Assembly: GCA_005402585.1 (NCBI GenBank)
Contig: BIFP01000020.1
Coordinates: 124,001 to 188,000, forward strand
Direction of reading: 5' to 3'
DNA length: 64,000 nucleotides
Origin: Micromonosporaceae bacterium KJ-029
GTDB taxonomy: Bacteria > Actinomycetota > Actinomycetes > Mycobacteriales > Micromonosporaceae
Shown piece after piece: positions 49,714 to 61,289 of this stretch. A model generated the notes under the pieces. That model was not told the origin of the DNA, searched no databases, and was given only the letters and a program-made list of their open reading frames with translations. Within the stretch, counting starts at the first letter, position 1, and the number at the start of each line of letters is the position of its first letter. A program made the position numbers and the translations under genes.

Positions 49714-49744
49714 AAGCGCCCGCCGGCCAAGCCGGCGGGCGCTT
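49714..49744. terminator. Bidirectional terminator between the cyclophilin gene and rel
   Basis: AAGCGCCCGCCGGC-CAA-GCCGGCGGGCGCTT is a perfect 14-bp stem 24 nt after the cyclophilin stop and 52 nt after the rel stop on the other strand. Confidence 0.88.
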
Positions 49745-49795
49745 CGCTGTCCCCGAACCCACACCGGCACGCGATGCGGGACGTGGGGCTGAGGG

Positions 49796-52270
<2,475 letters not shown>

Positions 52271-52401
52271 CGGCCTCCTCACCGCTCGCCGGGAATACAC
52301 CGACCGTGCGCCGGCCGGCCTGGTCTCGCGCCTTGCGGACCGGTCACCGCCCGGTCAGCAATGGGCAATGCTACCCGCACCGGGGGTGCCGTGCCGCTCC
52401 G

Positions 52402-52429
52402 CCGGACGGACCGTGCCGGGTCCGTCCGG
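52402..52429. terminator. Terminator after apt
   Basis: CCGGACGGACC and GGTCCGTCCGG form an 11-bp stem with a 6-nt loop, 13 nt after the apt stop and ahead of rel. Confidence 0.75.
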
Positions 52430-52442
52430 TGGCGGTGTCGTC

Positions 52443-53009
52443 TCAAACGGTCAACAGCGCATGGACCGGACGCGGCGCCAGCCGGTCCCGACCACCGAGG
52501 AAGGACAGCTCCAGCAGTACGGTGAAGCCTGCCACCGTGCCACCGGCCCGCTCCACCAGGTCCAGCGTCGCTGCGGCGGTGCCTCCGGTGGCGAGCACGT
52601 CGTCGACCACCAGCACCCGGTGGCCGGCGGTGAAGGCGTCCTGGTGCACCTCCAGGGTTGCCTCGCCGTACTCCAGCTCGTAGGAGGCGGCGTAGGCGGC
52701 CCGGGGCAGCTTGCCGGCCTTACGTACCGGCACCACCCCGACCCCGGTCGCGTACGCGATGGCCGCGGCGACCACGAAGCCGCGCGCCTCGATACCGACC
52801 ACGGTGTCGAAGGAGTCCCGCCCGTGGTACGCGATGATCCCGTCGATCACGTCACGGAAGGCGTCGCCGTCGGCGAACAACGGCATCAGGTCCTTGAACA
52901 TGACGCCGGGCTTGGGAAAGTCGGGCACGTCGAGCACCCGGCTGGCCACCAGCCGGGCCGCCTCCGGCCCGCTGTCTCCACGTACCCCGGTGCTGTGGGT
53001 CTCCGTCAC
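52443..53009 (-). CDS. apt: Adenine phosphoribosyltransferase
   Basis: 188 residues from the GTG at 53009 (GGAG 8 nt upstream); longer frames run into a hairpin. The PRPP-binding motif is VLVVDDVLATGGTA, and VVGIEARGFVVAA and PDFPKPGVMFKDLMPL are typical. It salvages adenine to AMP. Lies between secF and rel. Confidence 0.94.
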   Translation of the reverse strand: MTETHSTGVRGDSGPEAARLVASRVLDVPDFPKPGVMFKDLMPLFADGDAFRDVIDGIIAYHGRDSFDTVVGIEARGFVVAAAIAYATGVGVVPVRKAGKLPRAAYAASYELEYGEATLEVHQDAFTAGHRVLVVDDVLATGGTAAATLDLVERAGGTVAGFTVLLELSFLGGRDRLAPRPVHALLTV

Positions 53010-53036
53010 GGCAGCTCCGTTCTCCTTCCACACGAC

Positions 53037-53080
53037 GACGGCGTCCTGCATGCTGCTCGCACAGCATGCAGGACGCCGTC
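53037..53080. terminator. Terminator after secF
   Basis: A 19-bp perfect stem (arms ending ATGCTG and starting CAGCAT) with a 6-nt loop lies 33 nt after the secF stop and 28 nt ahead of the apt start. Confidence 0.85.
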
Positions 53081-53113
53081 CGTACCGTTCCTACCGGGTC
53101 GGCCCCGGTGGGG

Positions 53114-54310
53114 TCAGCGCCGCTTTCCGCCGCCCGGGCGGTTGCCGCCGGGGCGCCCGCTCCGGGCGCCGCCGGAGCGCTTGCCGGCCGGTCGGGCGCC
53201 CACCTTCGGGGCGGCGGCACCGGCCAGGGCAGCCGCCCCGGCCTCCGCCGGCACCGGCTCCTCCAGCCGCGCGGTCGGGCGGGAGCTGCTCTTGGCGGCC
53301 GGCACCTCGCCCCGAGCCACCGCGGCCCGCCGGGCCTCCACCCGCTTGTTGTGCGCCGCGATCCGCGGGTCGCGGTTCTTGAGCACCACCAGCAGCGGGG
53401 TGGCCAGCAGGATCGAGGTGGTGAAGGCCATGGCCATACCGACGAACAGCACCAGGCCGAGGTCCTTCAGGGTGCCCGCGCCGAGCAGGCCGGCACCGAT
53501 GAACAGGATGCCGCCGACCGGCAGCAGCGCGACCACCGAGGTGTTGATCGACCGCATCAGGCTCTGGTTGACGGCCAGGTTGGCCGCCTCGCCGTACGTC
53601 TGGTTGTTGTTCGCGGTGATCCCTCTGGTGTTCTCCTGCACCTTGTCGAAGACCACCACCACGTCGTACAGGGCGAATCCCAGGATGGTGAGGAAACCGA
53701 CGATCGTCGACGGGGTGACCTCGAACCCGACGATCGAGTAGATGCCGGAGGTGAGGGCCAGGTTCATCACCAGGGAGAAGATGGCCGCGATCGCCATGTT
53801 CAGCTCGAAGCGCAGGATCAGGTAGACCGTCACCAGCGCGATGAAGACGACCAGGCCGAGCAGCGCCCGGTTGGTGACCTGGCTGCCCCACGCCTCGCTG
53901 ACCCGGTTGGCGCTGATCTGCGTCGCGTCGAGGCCGAACCGTTGGGCCATGTCCTCCCGGACGGCCTCGGCCTGCTCGGGGTTGAGCTGGGTGGTACGCA
54001 GCTCGTAGAACTCTCCGCCGGCACCGCCGACCTTCTGCGCGGTCACCACGTGGGCGCCGTCGCCCACGGCGGTCAGCGACTGACCCGCCGTGGCCTCCGC
54101 GTCCTGCATGGTGCCGACGCTGGTGGGAATCTGGAACGAGTTGCCGCCTTCGAACTCGATGCCGAGGCTGAACCCACGGAACACCACGCTGCCCAGCGCG
54201 ATCACCACCAGCACGGCGGCGACGGTGAACCACATCTTGCGCCGGCCGACGATGTTGAGGCCGGCCTCGCCCCGGTAGAGGCGGCCTGCCAGACCAGTCT
54301 CAGCAGCCAT
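53114..54310 (-). CDS. secF: Protein translocase subunit SecF
   Basis: 398 residues from the ATG at 54310, 1 nt after the secD stop. Six membrane helices; the periplasmic-side loop starts GIEFEGGNSF, and VGIAYGEAANL-type segment and the SecF motif VVFDKVQENTRGI are seen. With SecD it uses the proton gradient to pull preproteins across. The basic tail (about 90 residues, Ala/Arg/Gly-rich) is longer than in E. coli. Confidence 0.94.
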   Translation of the reverse strand: MAAETGLAGRLYRGEAGLNIVGRRKMWFTVAAVLVVIALGSVVFRGFSLGIEFEGGNSFQIPTSVGTMQDAEATAGQSLTAVGDGAHVVTAQKVGGAGGEFYELRTTQLNPEQAEAVREDMAQRFGLDATQISANRVSEAWGSQVTNRALLGLVVFIALVTVYLILRFELNMAIAAIFSLVMNLALTSGIYSIVGFEVTPSTIVGFLTILGFALYDVVVVFDKVQENTRGITANNNQTYGEAANLAVNQSLMRSINTSVVALLPVGGILFIGAGLLGAGTLKDLGLVLFVGMAMAFTTSILLATPLLVVLKNRDPRIAAHNKRVEARRAAVARGEVPAAKSSSRPTARLEEPVPAEAGAAALAGAAAPKVGARPAGKRSGGARSGRPGGNRPGGGKRR

Positions 54311-54311
54311 C

Positions 54312-56213
54312 TCATGCCTCCTTGGCGCGCGGGTTGCGGGACGGGGACTGCTCCGACGACCGGGCCGGCAACGCCCGGCCGAGGCCACTGACCCGCGGAG
54401 ACAGGAACGCCTTGCTGCGGGCGAGCATCGTCATGATCGGGTGCCGGAAGAGGAAGACCACGAGCAGGTCGAGCACCGTGGCCAGGCCGAGGGCGAAGGC
54501 GAAGCCCTTCACCGTGCCGACCGAGACGATGTAGAGCACCACGGCCGACATGATCGTGATGGCGTTCGCCGAGATGATCGTCCGGCGGGCCCGGATCCAG
54601 GCCCGGGGTACCGCGCTGCGCGGGCTGCGCCCGTCCCGGATCTCGTCCTTTAGTCGTTCGAAGTAGATGACGAACGAGTCCGCCGCCACACCGAGCGACA
54701 CGATGATGCCGGCGATGCCGGCGAGGGTGAGCGTGAAGCCGATCTGCCGGCCGAGCACCACCAGGGCGCCGAAGAGCAGCAGCGCCGACATGACCAGGCT
54801 CAGGAAGATCACCGAGCCGAGCAGGCGGTAGTAGAAGAACGAGTAGATGATGACCAGCAGCATGCCGATGCCGGCCGCGAGCAGGCCGGCCCGCAGGTGG
54901 CTGGCGCCCAGGGTGGCGGTGACGTTCTGCTGCTCCTGCGCCTGGAAGGTGACCGGCAGGGCACCGTAGTTGAGGTAGCCGGCCAGCTCGCTGGCCTCGG
55001 CGTTGTTGAAGTTGCCGGTGATCTGCGAGTTGCCGGTGAGCACGCCCTGGATCTGCGGCGACGAGATGATCGCGTTGTCCAGCACCACGGCGACCCGGCA
55101 CTTGCCCTCGTCGCCGAGCGCGGTGGCGTCGCACGCCTGGCCCTCGTTGTGGAACGCCTCGCGGGTCAGGTTGGTCCACTTGTCCTGGCCGGACCGGCTG
55201 AAGTTGAGGCTGACCACCCACTGGGCGGTCTGGTCGCGCACCGCGCTGGCGCTGTCGACGTCGGTGCCGAGCACCTTGGCCACGTCGAGCAGGTTCTTGG
55301 CGTAGCCGCCCTCACAGGCAACGGCCTGCTGCTCCGGGTCGGAGATGGACGCCGGGGGCCGGTCGTCGAGCTGGAGGCAGCCGATGGTCGGCACGTTGAA
55401 CTGCATCTGCGTCGGCAGCACCGCGACCTCGCGGCCGCTCAGCTCGGCGAACGGCTTGAGCTTCTCGGCCAGCGACGGGTCGGCGGTGAGGTCCGCCGGC
55501 GCCTGGAGGGCGTTCGCGGCGGCCCAGGCCTCCGCGCCCACCTTCTGCTCGACGGCCCGGCGCTGCTCCTCGACGCTCTGCGGCACCGGCTCCTCGCTCG
55601 CGGTCGGCGACGGAGCGGCGCTCGGGGTCGCGGACGGGGTGGGAGTCGGGGTCGCGGACGGGGCCCCGCCGCCCTGGCCGCCGGGTGACGGCGACGAGGT
55701 GGCCTCGGCGTTCGGGGTGGGGCTCGCACTGCCGGACGGGGTCGGGCTCGCGCTGCCCGACGGCGTCGGCTCGGCGCTCTCGGTCGGTGCCGGCGACGGC
55801 AGCGCCCCGCTGCCGTCGGCGATCTTCAGGACCTTGCGGAAGCGCAGCTCGGCGGCGCTGCCGACCTCGCTCAGGTCCCGGTTCTCGCCCGGCAGGGAGA
55901 TGACGATGTTGCGGTCGCCCTCGGTGACCACCTCGGCCTCGGCCACACCGTAGGCGTTGACCCGGCTCTCGATGATCTGGCGGGCCTGCTCGAGGTTCTG
56001 CGCGGTCGGGGCCCGGCCGTCGAGCGTGTTGGTCGCCTCCAGCGTCAGCCGGGTACCGCCGACCAGGTCAAGACCGAGCCGGGGCTCGAGCCGATCCTTC
56101 CAGCCACCGCTGGCACCGCCCGAGAAGAACACCAAAAGATAGAGGACGACGAGGATGCCCCCCAGTACGGCCAACTGCCGTCCTGGGCGCATCTGTCCCT
56201 GAGGTGGTGCCAC
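54312..56213 (-). CDS. secD: Protein translocase subunit SecD
   Basis: 633 residues from the GTG at 56213 (VAPPQGQMRPG); MRPG is an alternative ATG. The first helix (VLGGILVVLYLLVFF) is followed by LGLDLVGGTRLTLEA, a large extracellular region and five C-terminal helices. A Pro/Ser/Thr-rich insert of about 75 residues (roughly 135-210) interrupts the P1 domain. It pairs with SecF, 1 nt downstream. Confidence 0.93.
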   Translation of the reverse strand: MAPPQGQMRPGRQLAVLGGILVVLYLLVFFSGGASGGWKDRLEPRLGLDLVGGTRLTLEATNTLDGRAPTAQNLEQARQIIESRVNAYGVAEAEVVTEGDRNIVISLPGENRDLSEVGSAAELRFRKVLKIADGSGALPSPAPTESAEPTPSGSASPTPSGSASPTPNAEATSSPSPGGQGGGAPSATPTPTPSATPSAAPSPTASEEPVPQSVEEQRRAVEQKVGAEAWAAANALQAPADLTADPSLAEKLKPFAELSGREVAVLPTQMQFNVPTIGCLQLDDRPPASISDPEQQAVACEGGYAKNLLDVAKVLGTDVDSASAVRDQTAQWVVSLNFSRSGQDKWTNLTREAFHNEGQACDATALGDEGKCRVAVVLDNAIISSPQIQGVLTGNSQITGNFNNAEASELAGYLNYGALPVTFQAQEQQNVTATLGASHLRAGLLAAGIGMLLVIIYSFFYYRLLGSVIFLSLVMSALLLFGALVVLGRQIGFTLTLAGIAGIIVSLGVAADSFVIYFERLKDEIRDGRSPRSAVPRAWIRARRTIISANAITIMSAVVLYIVSVGTVKGFAFALGLATVLDLLVVFLFRHPIMTMLARSKAFLSPRVSGLGRALPARSSEQSPSRNPRAKEA

Positions 56214-56505
56214 GGCTGTCCTGTCTCCCTGTACGGTCGCGCCGCCGCTGGCGCGGCGACGGGTCGGGCCGGGGTTGCCGGCCGACGATCTGCCTTCCGA
56301 CGGCGCCGGGGCTGACGCCGCCGACCTCGGGTGGTCGACGCGGGTACGCGTGGACCGGGCCGAGCCAGCGAGCCGACGCCCGGCGTCGGCCATCTATCCA
56401 GTTGTGTTACCGCGCGTGCCGACGGCGGCTACCCGCCGGGGGCGCGTGTGGGCGCCTCACCCACCCGAACGGCCGGCGGGCCGACGGCCCGGGTGGGTGC
56501 GGTGC

Positions 56506-56844
56506 TCAGTCCTTGACGGCGTCGGTCTCCTCGGCCGCCGACTCGACGGGCTGCTCCGCCTTGGTGACCACCCGGGCGATCGCCGGACGGGCGTAGCGGG
56601 TCTGCACTCCGGGGGCGATCTCGAGCAGGACGCTGTCGTCCTCGACACCGGTGACCGTGCCGTAGAGCCCGCCGATGGTGACCACCTCGTCGCCCACGGA
56701 GAGGCCGGTTTGCATGGCCTCGGCCTCGCGGCGGCGCTTCTGCTGCGGGCGGATCATCATGAAGTACATGACGCCGAAGAGCAGAGCGATCATGAGGATC
56801 GGCGTGAAGCCTCCCGCTCCGCCGCCTTCTGCTGCGTAAAGCAC
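56506..56844 (-). CDS. yajC: Preprotein translocase subunit YajC
   Basis: 112 residues from the GTG at 56844 (VLYAAEGGGAGG); an ATG 18 nt earlier is possible. One membrane helix (ILMIALLFGVMYFMMI) then RPQQKRRREAEAMQ and LSVGDEVVTIGGLYGTV, the family core. It associates with SecDF. 292 nt separate it from secD; I see no gene there. Confidence 0.92.
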   Translation of the reverse strand: MLYAAEGGGAGGFTPILMIALLFGVMYFMMIRPQQKRRREAEAMQTGLSVGDEVVTIGGLYGTVTGVEDDSVLLEIAPGVQTRYARPAIARVVTKAEQPVESAAEETDAVKD

Positions 56845-56983
56845 GGTTGTTGACCTTCCCATTGGCCCCCGACTCCGAAGCGTGAACATCGGAGCGGAGG
56901 CGGATTTTCACATCCTGTACAGACCGCGGCGAGTCTAGTCGCTGTATCTGGGAACGCCGAATGCGGCACAGATCACGTTCGGA

Positions 56984-59062
56984 TCACGGCTCGCCGACGT
57001 CCGCCGAGAAGAGATCGGGCGCGGGAGGAGCTTCGGCCACAAATGTACCATTGGGCGGCGTACGTCCCAGGTGGTGCCAGGCAGCATCGGTCGCCACCCG
57101 GCCCCGCGGCGTACGGGCCAGCAGGCCGGCCCGCACCAGGAACGGCTCGCAGACCTCCTCCACCGTGTCCGGCTGCTCCCCCACCGCCACGGCCAGGGTC
57201 GACAGGCCGACCGGGCCGCCCCGGAACGAGTCGACCAGCGCGGTCAGCACCGCCCGGTCGAGCCGGTCGAGCCCGAGCGCGTCCACGTCGTACACGGTCA
57301 GGGCGGCGCGGGCCGTCTCGACGGTGACCACGCCGTCGGCGCGTACCTCGGCGAAGTCCCGTACCCGGCGCAGCAGGCGGTTGGCGATCCGGGGCGTGCC
57401 CCGGGACCGACCGGCGATCTCCGCCGCCCCGTCGTCGGTGATCGGCACGCCGAGGATCCGCGCCGAGCGGTGCAGCAGCGCCTCCAGGTCCCCCGGGGAG
57501 TAGAAGTCGAGGTGCGCTACGAACCCGAACCGGTCCCGCATCGGGCCGGTGAGCAGGCCGGATCGGGTGGTCGCACCGACCAGGGTGAACGGTTCGACGT
57601 CCAGCGGAATGGCGGTGGCGCCCGGCCCCTTGCCCACCACCACGTCGACCCGGAAGTCCTCCATCGCGCTGTAGAGCAGTTCCTCCGCCGGCTTGGCGAT
57701 TCGGTGGATCTCGTCGATGAAGAACACGTCTCCCTCGGCCAGACTGGTCAGGATCGCGGCCAGGTCGCCGGAGCGCTCGATGGCCGGGCCGCTGGTCACC
57801 CGGATCCCCGAGCCCAGTTCGGCCGCGACGATGTTGGCCAGCGTGGTGTTGTGCACCACAAGGTCATTCACGGTGAACGTGTGGTCCCCATCGACCGTCA
57901 AGCATCGGCACTCGTGCAGGCCGGCCGGTTCAACGGAGGCCACCCGGTCTGCCGCCAGTCGCTCCTCGAACCGATCCCGGCGAGGTGCCCAGTCGACGAG
58001 GCGTCGACCGCGTTCGCCGATCACCGTAATTCGCTGCACGAACCTCGCCACGTCGTCCTGGCTCGTGACGCTCAGACGCCAGGACTCATGCGGCCGTCCC
58101 TGGTAGCGGCCGCGCTTGAGCTTGAGCCGTGACTGGATACCGAGCCGGAGGAGGAGGTGCTGCACGTCAACCAGCAGATCCCGGGAGACGCTGTAGAACT
58201 CGACGACCACGTCATAGCGGTCACGTCCCCGGCGACTCACAGTTCCGTCGCAGGCGAAGTACGCACCGAGGAAGGCTCCGACCTCCCAGCTGTCGCCCCC
58301 GAAGACGAATTCGGGAACCCGCTTCTGCCAGGCAGTCTTGCCGAGCAGCTGATGCGCTTCCAGCCAGGGTCGCAGACCGGAGACCCTGATCAGGGAACTC
58401 CGCGCGCTGTTGGGCCTGGTGTTGTGGGTGTATCCGAGCCGGTCACAGGTCGACCGGAAGTCGTCGAGCACCTCCTCGTCACCGCCGGTGAAGGTCACCT
58501 GGTTGGTCGTACATCCATCGCCGATGAGATAGCCGGCGAGCTTGTACTCGCCGACGTCTTGGGTGCTGTCGGCTACGAGCTCCGGACACAGGACGTTGGC
58601 GACGAAGTCTCGATCGGTAAGGTCACCGGCCTTGACCCAGCCCTCAGGCGTCCAGAACGGGTGATCGGGAGCGGCCAGCACCTCTCGCCCGCTCGTGGTC
58701 CGGATCCGCACGGAATCGAGTTCGCCCTGTTCGTGAACCGCGGTAACCGTGGCGCCCTCGCCCGTCCGGGTAATCACGCGGTCCCCGACGACGATGTCGC
58801 CGAGCCGCCGTCGCGAGCCGTCCTCGAGCAGTACCAGGGCATCCACGGAGATCGGCTTACCCAAGCCTGGGGGCCCCGACAGGAGAATGTGGTCGGGCGG
58901 CGAGCCGCGACGCATTGCGCCCTGCAACAGCAGGTCGAGCTGCTCACGGACCCGGTGTTGGGCGATGAACTCGTCCAGCCGCTTCGGCCGGACGCTGACC
59001 TCCGCGTCCCGTTCCGCGTCGCTGACGTACGCCGAGACCAGGCCGCCGTCGGGCCCGGTCAT
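56984..59062 (-). CDS. ruvB: Holliday junction helicase RuvB, interrupted by an intein
   Basis: 692 codons: about 356 residues of RuvB plus a 336-residue intein. N-extein residues 1-69 end in GPPGLGK, the Walker A loop; after the intein the sequence resumes [12 protein letters not shown]. Joined, these restore GPPGLGKTTLAN. Walker B is FFIDEIHRI; the arginine-finger segment GATTRSG and C-terminal winged-helix domain follow intact. RuvB cannot bind ATP until the intein is removed. ATG at 59062 overlaps the ruvA stop (ATGA). Ordinary RuvB length after splicing. Confidence 0.93.
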   Translation of the reverse strand: MTGPDGGLVSAYVSDAERDAEVSVRPKRLDEFIAQHRVREQLDLLLQGAMRRGSPPDHILLSGPPGLGKPISVDALVLLEDGSRRRLGDIVVGDRVITRTGEGATVTAVHEQGELDSVRIRTTSGREVLAAPDHPFWTPEGWVKAGDLTDRDFVANVLCPELVADSTQDVGEYKLAGYLIGDGCTTNQVTFTGGDEEVLDDFRSTCDRLGYTHNTRPNSARSSLIRVSGLRPWLEAHQLLGKTAWQKRVPEFVFGGDSWEVGAFLGAYFACDGTVSRRGRDRYDVVVEFYSVSRDLLVDVQHLLLRLGIQSRLKLKRGRYQGRPHESWRLSVTSQDDVARFVQRITVIGERGRRLVDWAPRRDRFEERLAADRVASVEPAGLHECRCLTVDGDHTFTVNDLVVHNTTLANIVAAELGSGIRVTSGPAIERSGDLAAILTSLAEGDVFFIDEIHRIAKPAEELLYSAMEDFRVDVVVGKGPGATAIPLDVEPFTLVGATTRSGLLTGPMRDRFGFVAHLDFYSPGDLEALLHRSARILGVPITDDGAAEIAGRSRGTPRIANRLLRRVRDFAEVRADGVVTVETARAALTVYDVDALGLDRLDRAVLTALVDSFRGGPVGLSTLAVAVGEQPDTVEEVCEPFLVRAGLLARTPRGRVATDAAWHHLGRTPPNGTFVAEAPPAPDLFSADVGEP
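57848..58855 (-). other. Intein with LAGLIDADG endonuclease, inserted in the RuvB P-loop
   Basis: 336 residues between GLGK and TTLAN. Block A starts [14 protein letters not shown], so position 1 is Pro (CCG at 58855-58853), not Cys/Ser/Ala. Block B is [14 protein letters not shown] with His65, Ala62 in the usual Thr place, and Trp68. LAGLIDADG motifs are LAGYLIGDG (107-115) and LGAYFACDG (196-204). Block F is [12 protein letters not shown] with Cys318 in the usual Asp place; block G ends DLVVHN, with Thr as +1 residue. This suggests splicing by a block F cysteine (class 3-like). The segment is visibly less GC-rich than the ruvB exteins. Confidence 0.92.
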
Positions 59063-59661
59063 CGGGTCCGGCCCAGCAGCCGGATGGCCTGCTTGAGCAG
59101 CACCTGCACCGGCGGGACAGCACCGTCGACGGTCTCGGCGACGGCGGCGACGGCCTGGTCGGCCTGGCCCGCCGTCCAGCCGAGCCCGATCAACGCCTGC
59201 CGGACCTGCTCCGGCCACGCGCCGCCGGTGACCCCGGCCGCGCCGTCGGCACCCACCGGAACCGGTCCGATCCGGTCGCGCAGCTCCAGCACCAGGCGCT
59301 CGGCGCCCTTCTTGCCGATCCCGGGGACCCGGGTCAGCGCCGCGGTGTCGGCGTTGGCGATCGCCTTGCGCACGGCGTCCGGGGTGTGCACGGCGAGCAC
59401 CGCCTGCGCCAGCCGGGGGCCGACCCCGCTGGCGGTCTGCAACAGCTCGAACAGCGACTTCGCGTCGTCGTCGGCGAACCCGTAGAGGGTGAGCGAATCC
59501 TCCCGGACGACCAGGCTGGTGGCCAGCCGGGCCGGCTGACCGATCCGCAGGTCGGCGATGGTGCCGGGGGCGCACTGCACGGCCAGGCCGACCCCGCCGA
59601 CCTCGATCACCGCGTGGTCCGGACCGGTGGCGGCCACCACGCCACGCACACTGGCGATCAT
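59059..59661 (-). CDS. ruvA: Holliday junction DNA-binding protein RuvA
   Basis: 200 residues. N-terminal OB domain [27 protein letters not shown], then HhH motifs (SGVGPRLA and [13 protein letters not shown]) and a C-terminal RuvB-contacting domain ([10 protein letters not shown]). It loads RuvB onto junctions. ATGA overlaps on both sides. Confidence 0.95.
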   Translation of the reverse strand: MIASVRGVVAATGPDHAVIEVGGVGLAVQCAPGTIADLRIGQPARLATSLVVREDSLTLYGFADDDAKSLFELLQTASGVGPRLAQAVLAVHTPDAVRKAIANADTAALTRVPGIGKKGAERLVLELRDRIGPVPVGADGAAGVTGGAWPEQVRQALIGLGWTAGQADQAVAAVAETVDGAVPPVQVLLKQAIRLLGRTR

Positions 59662-60185
59662 GTCACTCCTCCTCGTCTCGCCCGGTCCGCGGCGGCGGCC
59701 AGCTTCGACCGGGTGCCGCCGCGCCACACGTGGCAGATGGCCAGCGCGAGGGCGTCCGCGGCGTCGGCCGGCCGGGGCGGCTCGGGCAACCGCAGCAGCC
59801 GGGTGACCATCGCGGTGATCTGCGCCTTGTCCGCCTGACCGGAGCCGGTCACCGCCGCCTTCACCTCGCTCGGGGTGTACGTCTGCACCGGCAGCCCGGC
59901 GCGCGCCCCGGCGAGCACGGCGATCCCACTGGCCTGGGCGGTGCCCATCACCGTACGCACGTTGTGCTGGCTGAACACCCGCTCCACGGCCACGCTGTCC
60001 GGCTGGTGCTCGGCGACCAGGTCGGTCAGCGACCGGTCCAGGTGCAGCAGGCGGGTCGGCAGCTCGTCGGCCGGGTCGGTGTAGACGACGTAGTAGGCGA
60101 CCAGCGTGCAGGGCCGGCCGGGCACCCCCTCGACCACGCCGACCCCGCACCGGGTCAGTCCCGGGTCGACGCCGAGCACCCGCAC
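59658..60185 (-). CDS. ruvC: Holliday junction resolvase RuvC
   Basis: 175 residues from the GTG at 60185 (GGGAGGGGGAG upstream). Catalytic acids are Asp7 ([11 protein letters not shown]), Glu68 (VAVERVF) and the pair in [14 protein letters not shown]. It cuts junctions held by RuvAB. First gene of ruvC-ruvA-ruvB. Confidence 0.95.
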   Translation of the reverse strand: MRVLGVDPGLTRCGVGVVEGVPGRPCTLVAYYVVYTDPADELPTRLLHLDRSLTDLVAEHQPDSVAVERVFSQHNVRTVMGTAQASGIAVLAGARAGLPVQTYTPSEVKAAVTGSGQADKAQITAMVTRLLRLPEPPRPADAADALALAICHVWRGGTRSKLAAAADRARRGGVT

Positions 60186-60399
60186 GCCTCCCCCTCCCAG
60201 CCCGCCGAGCAGTACGTGTGTTCGACACCCTACCGATGCCGTCGACACACCGCGCCACGGGACACGCCCACCCGGGCCCTCCGTTCCCGCATCGTCACGT
60301 CGTGGCGGCCCTGATGTCGCCGCCGACCACACAGTGCTATCGGAGTATGTGCCGCGACCCCATGTGCGCCCGGCCACACAGCTCGTAACTTTTTGCGCC

Positions 60400-61182
60400 A
60401 TGACGGCAGAACCCGTGGCGGTCCCCCACGTCGTGAACGTCGACCTCACCGGTCGCACCGCCCTGGTGTCGGGCGGCGGCAGCGGCATCGGCCGGGCCTG
60501 TGCCCTGCGGCTGGCCGCGGCCGGCGCGAGCGTGCTGGTGGTCGACCGCAACGTCGAGGCGGCCAAGCTGGTGGCCGCGGAGGCCGGCGGCCGGGCCGAG
60601 GGCGTGGACCTGGCCGACCCGGAGGCGGTGGACCGGCTCGACACCGATGTGGACATCGTGGTCAACAACGCCGGCCTGCAGCATGTCGCCCCGGTACAGG
60701 AGTTCTCCGTCGAGCGGTTCGAGTACCTGCACCGGGTGATGGTGGAGGCGCCGTTCCTGCTCATCCGGCGGGCCCTGCCGCACATGTACGCGCAGGGCTG
60801 GGGCCGGATCGTCAACATCTCCTCGGTGCACGGGCTGCGCGCCTCCCCCTACAAGGCGGCGTACGTCTCGGCCAAGCACGCCCTGGAGGGACTGTCCAAG
60901 GTGGTGGCGCTGGAGGGCGCGGCGCACGGCGTCACCGCCAACTGCATCAACCCGGCGTACGTGCGTACCGCACTGGTGGAGAGCCAGATCGCCGACCAGG
61001 CGGCCACCCACGGCATCCCGGAGGCCGAGGTGGTCGAGAAGATCATGCTGGCCCGGGCGGCGATCAAGCGCCTGATCGAACCCGAGGAGGTGGCGGAGTT
61101 GCTGGCCTACCTCTGCTCCCCGCCCGCGGCGTTCCTCACCGGCGCCTCGATCGCACTCGACGGGGGCTGGACGGCCAACTAG
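60400..61182 (+). CDS. SDR dehydrogenase, probable 3-hydroxybutyrate dehydrogenase
   Basis: 260 residues from the ATG at 60400. Rossmann loop [10 protein letters not shown] (24-33), NNAG (89-92), catalytic Ser141/142 and Tyr155-x3-Lys159. [20 protein letters not shown] and [13 protein letters not shown] are very like D-3-hydroxybutyrate dehydrogenases, including the Gln-His QH in GLQHVAPV. Probably interconverts 3-hydroxybutyrate and acetoacetate. Followed by an inverted repeat and a regulator gene. Confidence 0.87.
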   Translation: MTAEPVAVPHVVNVDLTGRTALVSGGGSGIGRACALRLAAAGASVLVVDRNVEAAKLVAAEAGGRAEGVDLADPEAVDRLDTDVDIVVNNAGLQHVAPVQEFSVERFEYLHRVMVEAPFLLIRRALPHMYAQGWGRIVNISSVHGLRASPYKAAYVSAKHALEGLSKVVALEGAAHGVTANCINPAYVRTALVESQIADQAATHGIPEAEVVEKIMLARAAIKRLIEPEEVAELLAYLCSPPAAFLTGASIALDGGWTAN

Positions 61183-61274
61183 TGAACCAGTTTCAACCTG
61201 AACCGCGCGGCGCCCGCGCCCCGACCCCCGCCCGCAGCCACCGCGGTACGCACGGGGAGGTTGAAACTGGTTCA
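61183..61274. promoter_or_regulatory. 17-bp inverted repeat ahead of the GAF/PucR-type regulator
   Basis: TGAACCAGTTTCAACCT (61183-61199) and its exact inverted copy (61258-61274) lie just after the SDR stop and 15 nt before the regulator start, with a 58-nt centre. A pair of operator half-sites is plausible, possibly for autoregulation; a 16-nt part of it is repeated at 9471-9486. Confidence 0.55.
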
Positions 61275-61289
61275 TTGCTTGCCCGCACA

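Noticed and set aside
58853..58861. Alternative intein start downstream of Pro1 to give a Ser1 intein
   Set aside because: Moving the junction to Ser3 would leave Pro-Ile inside the spliced Walker A loop, destroying GPPGLGKTT. Only a junction after Lys69 restores RuvB.
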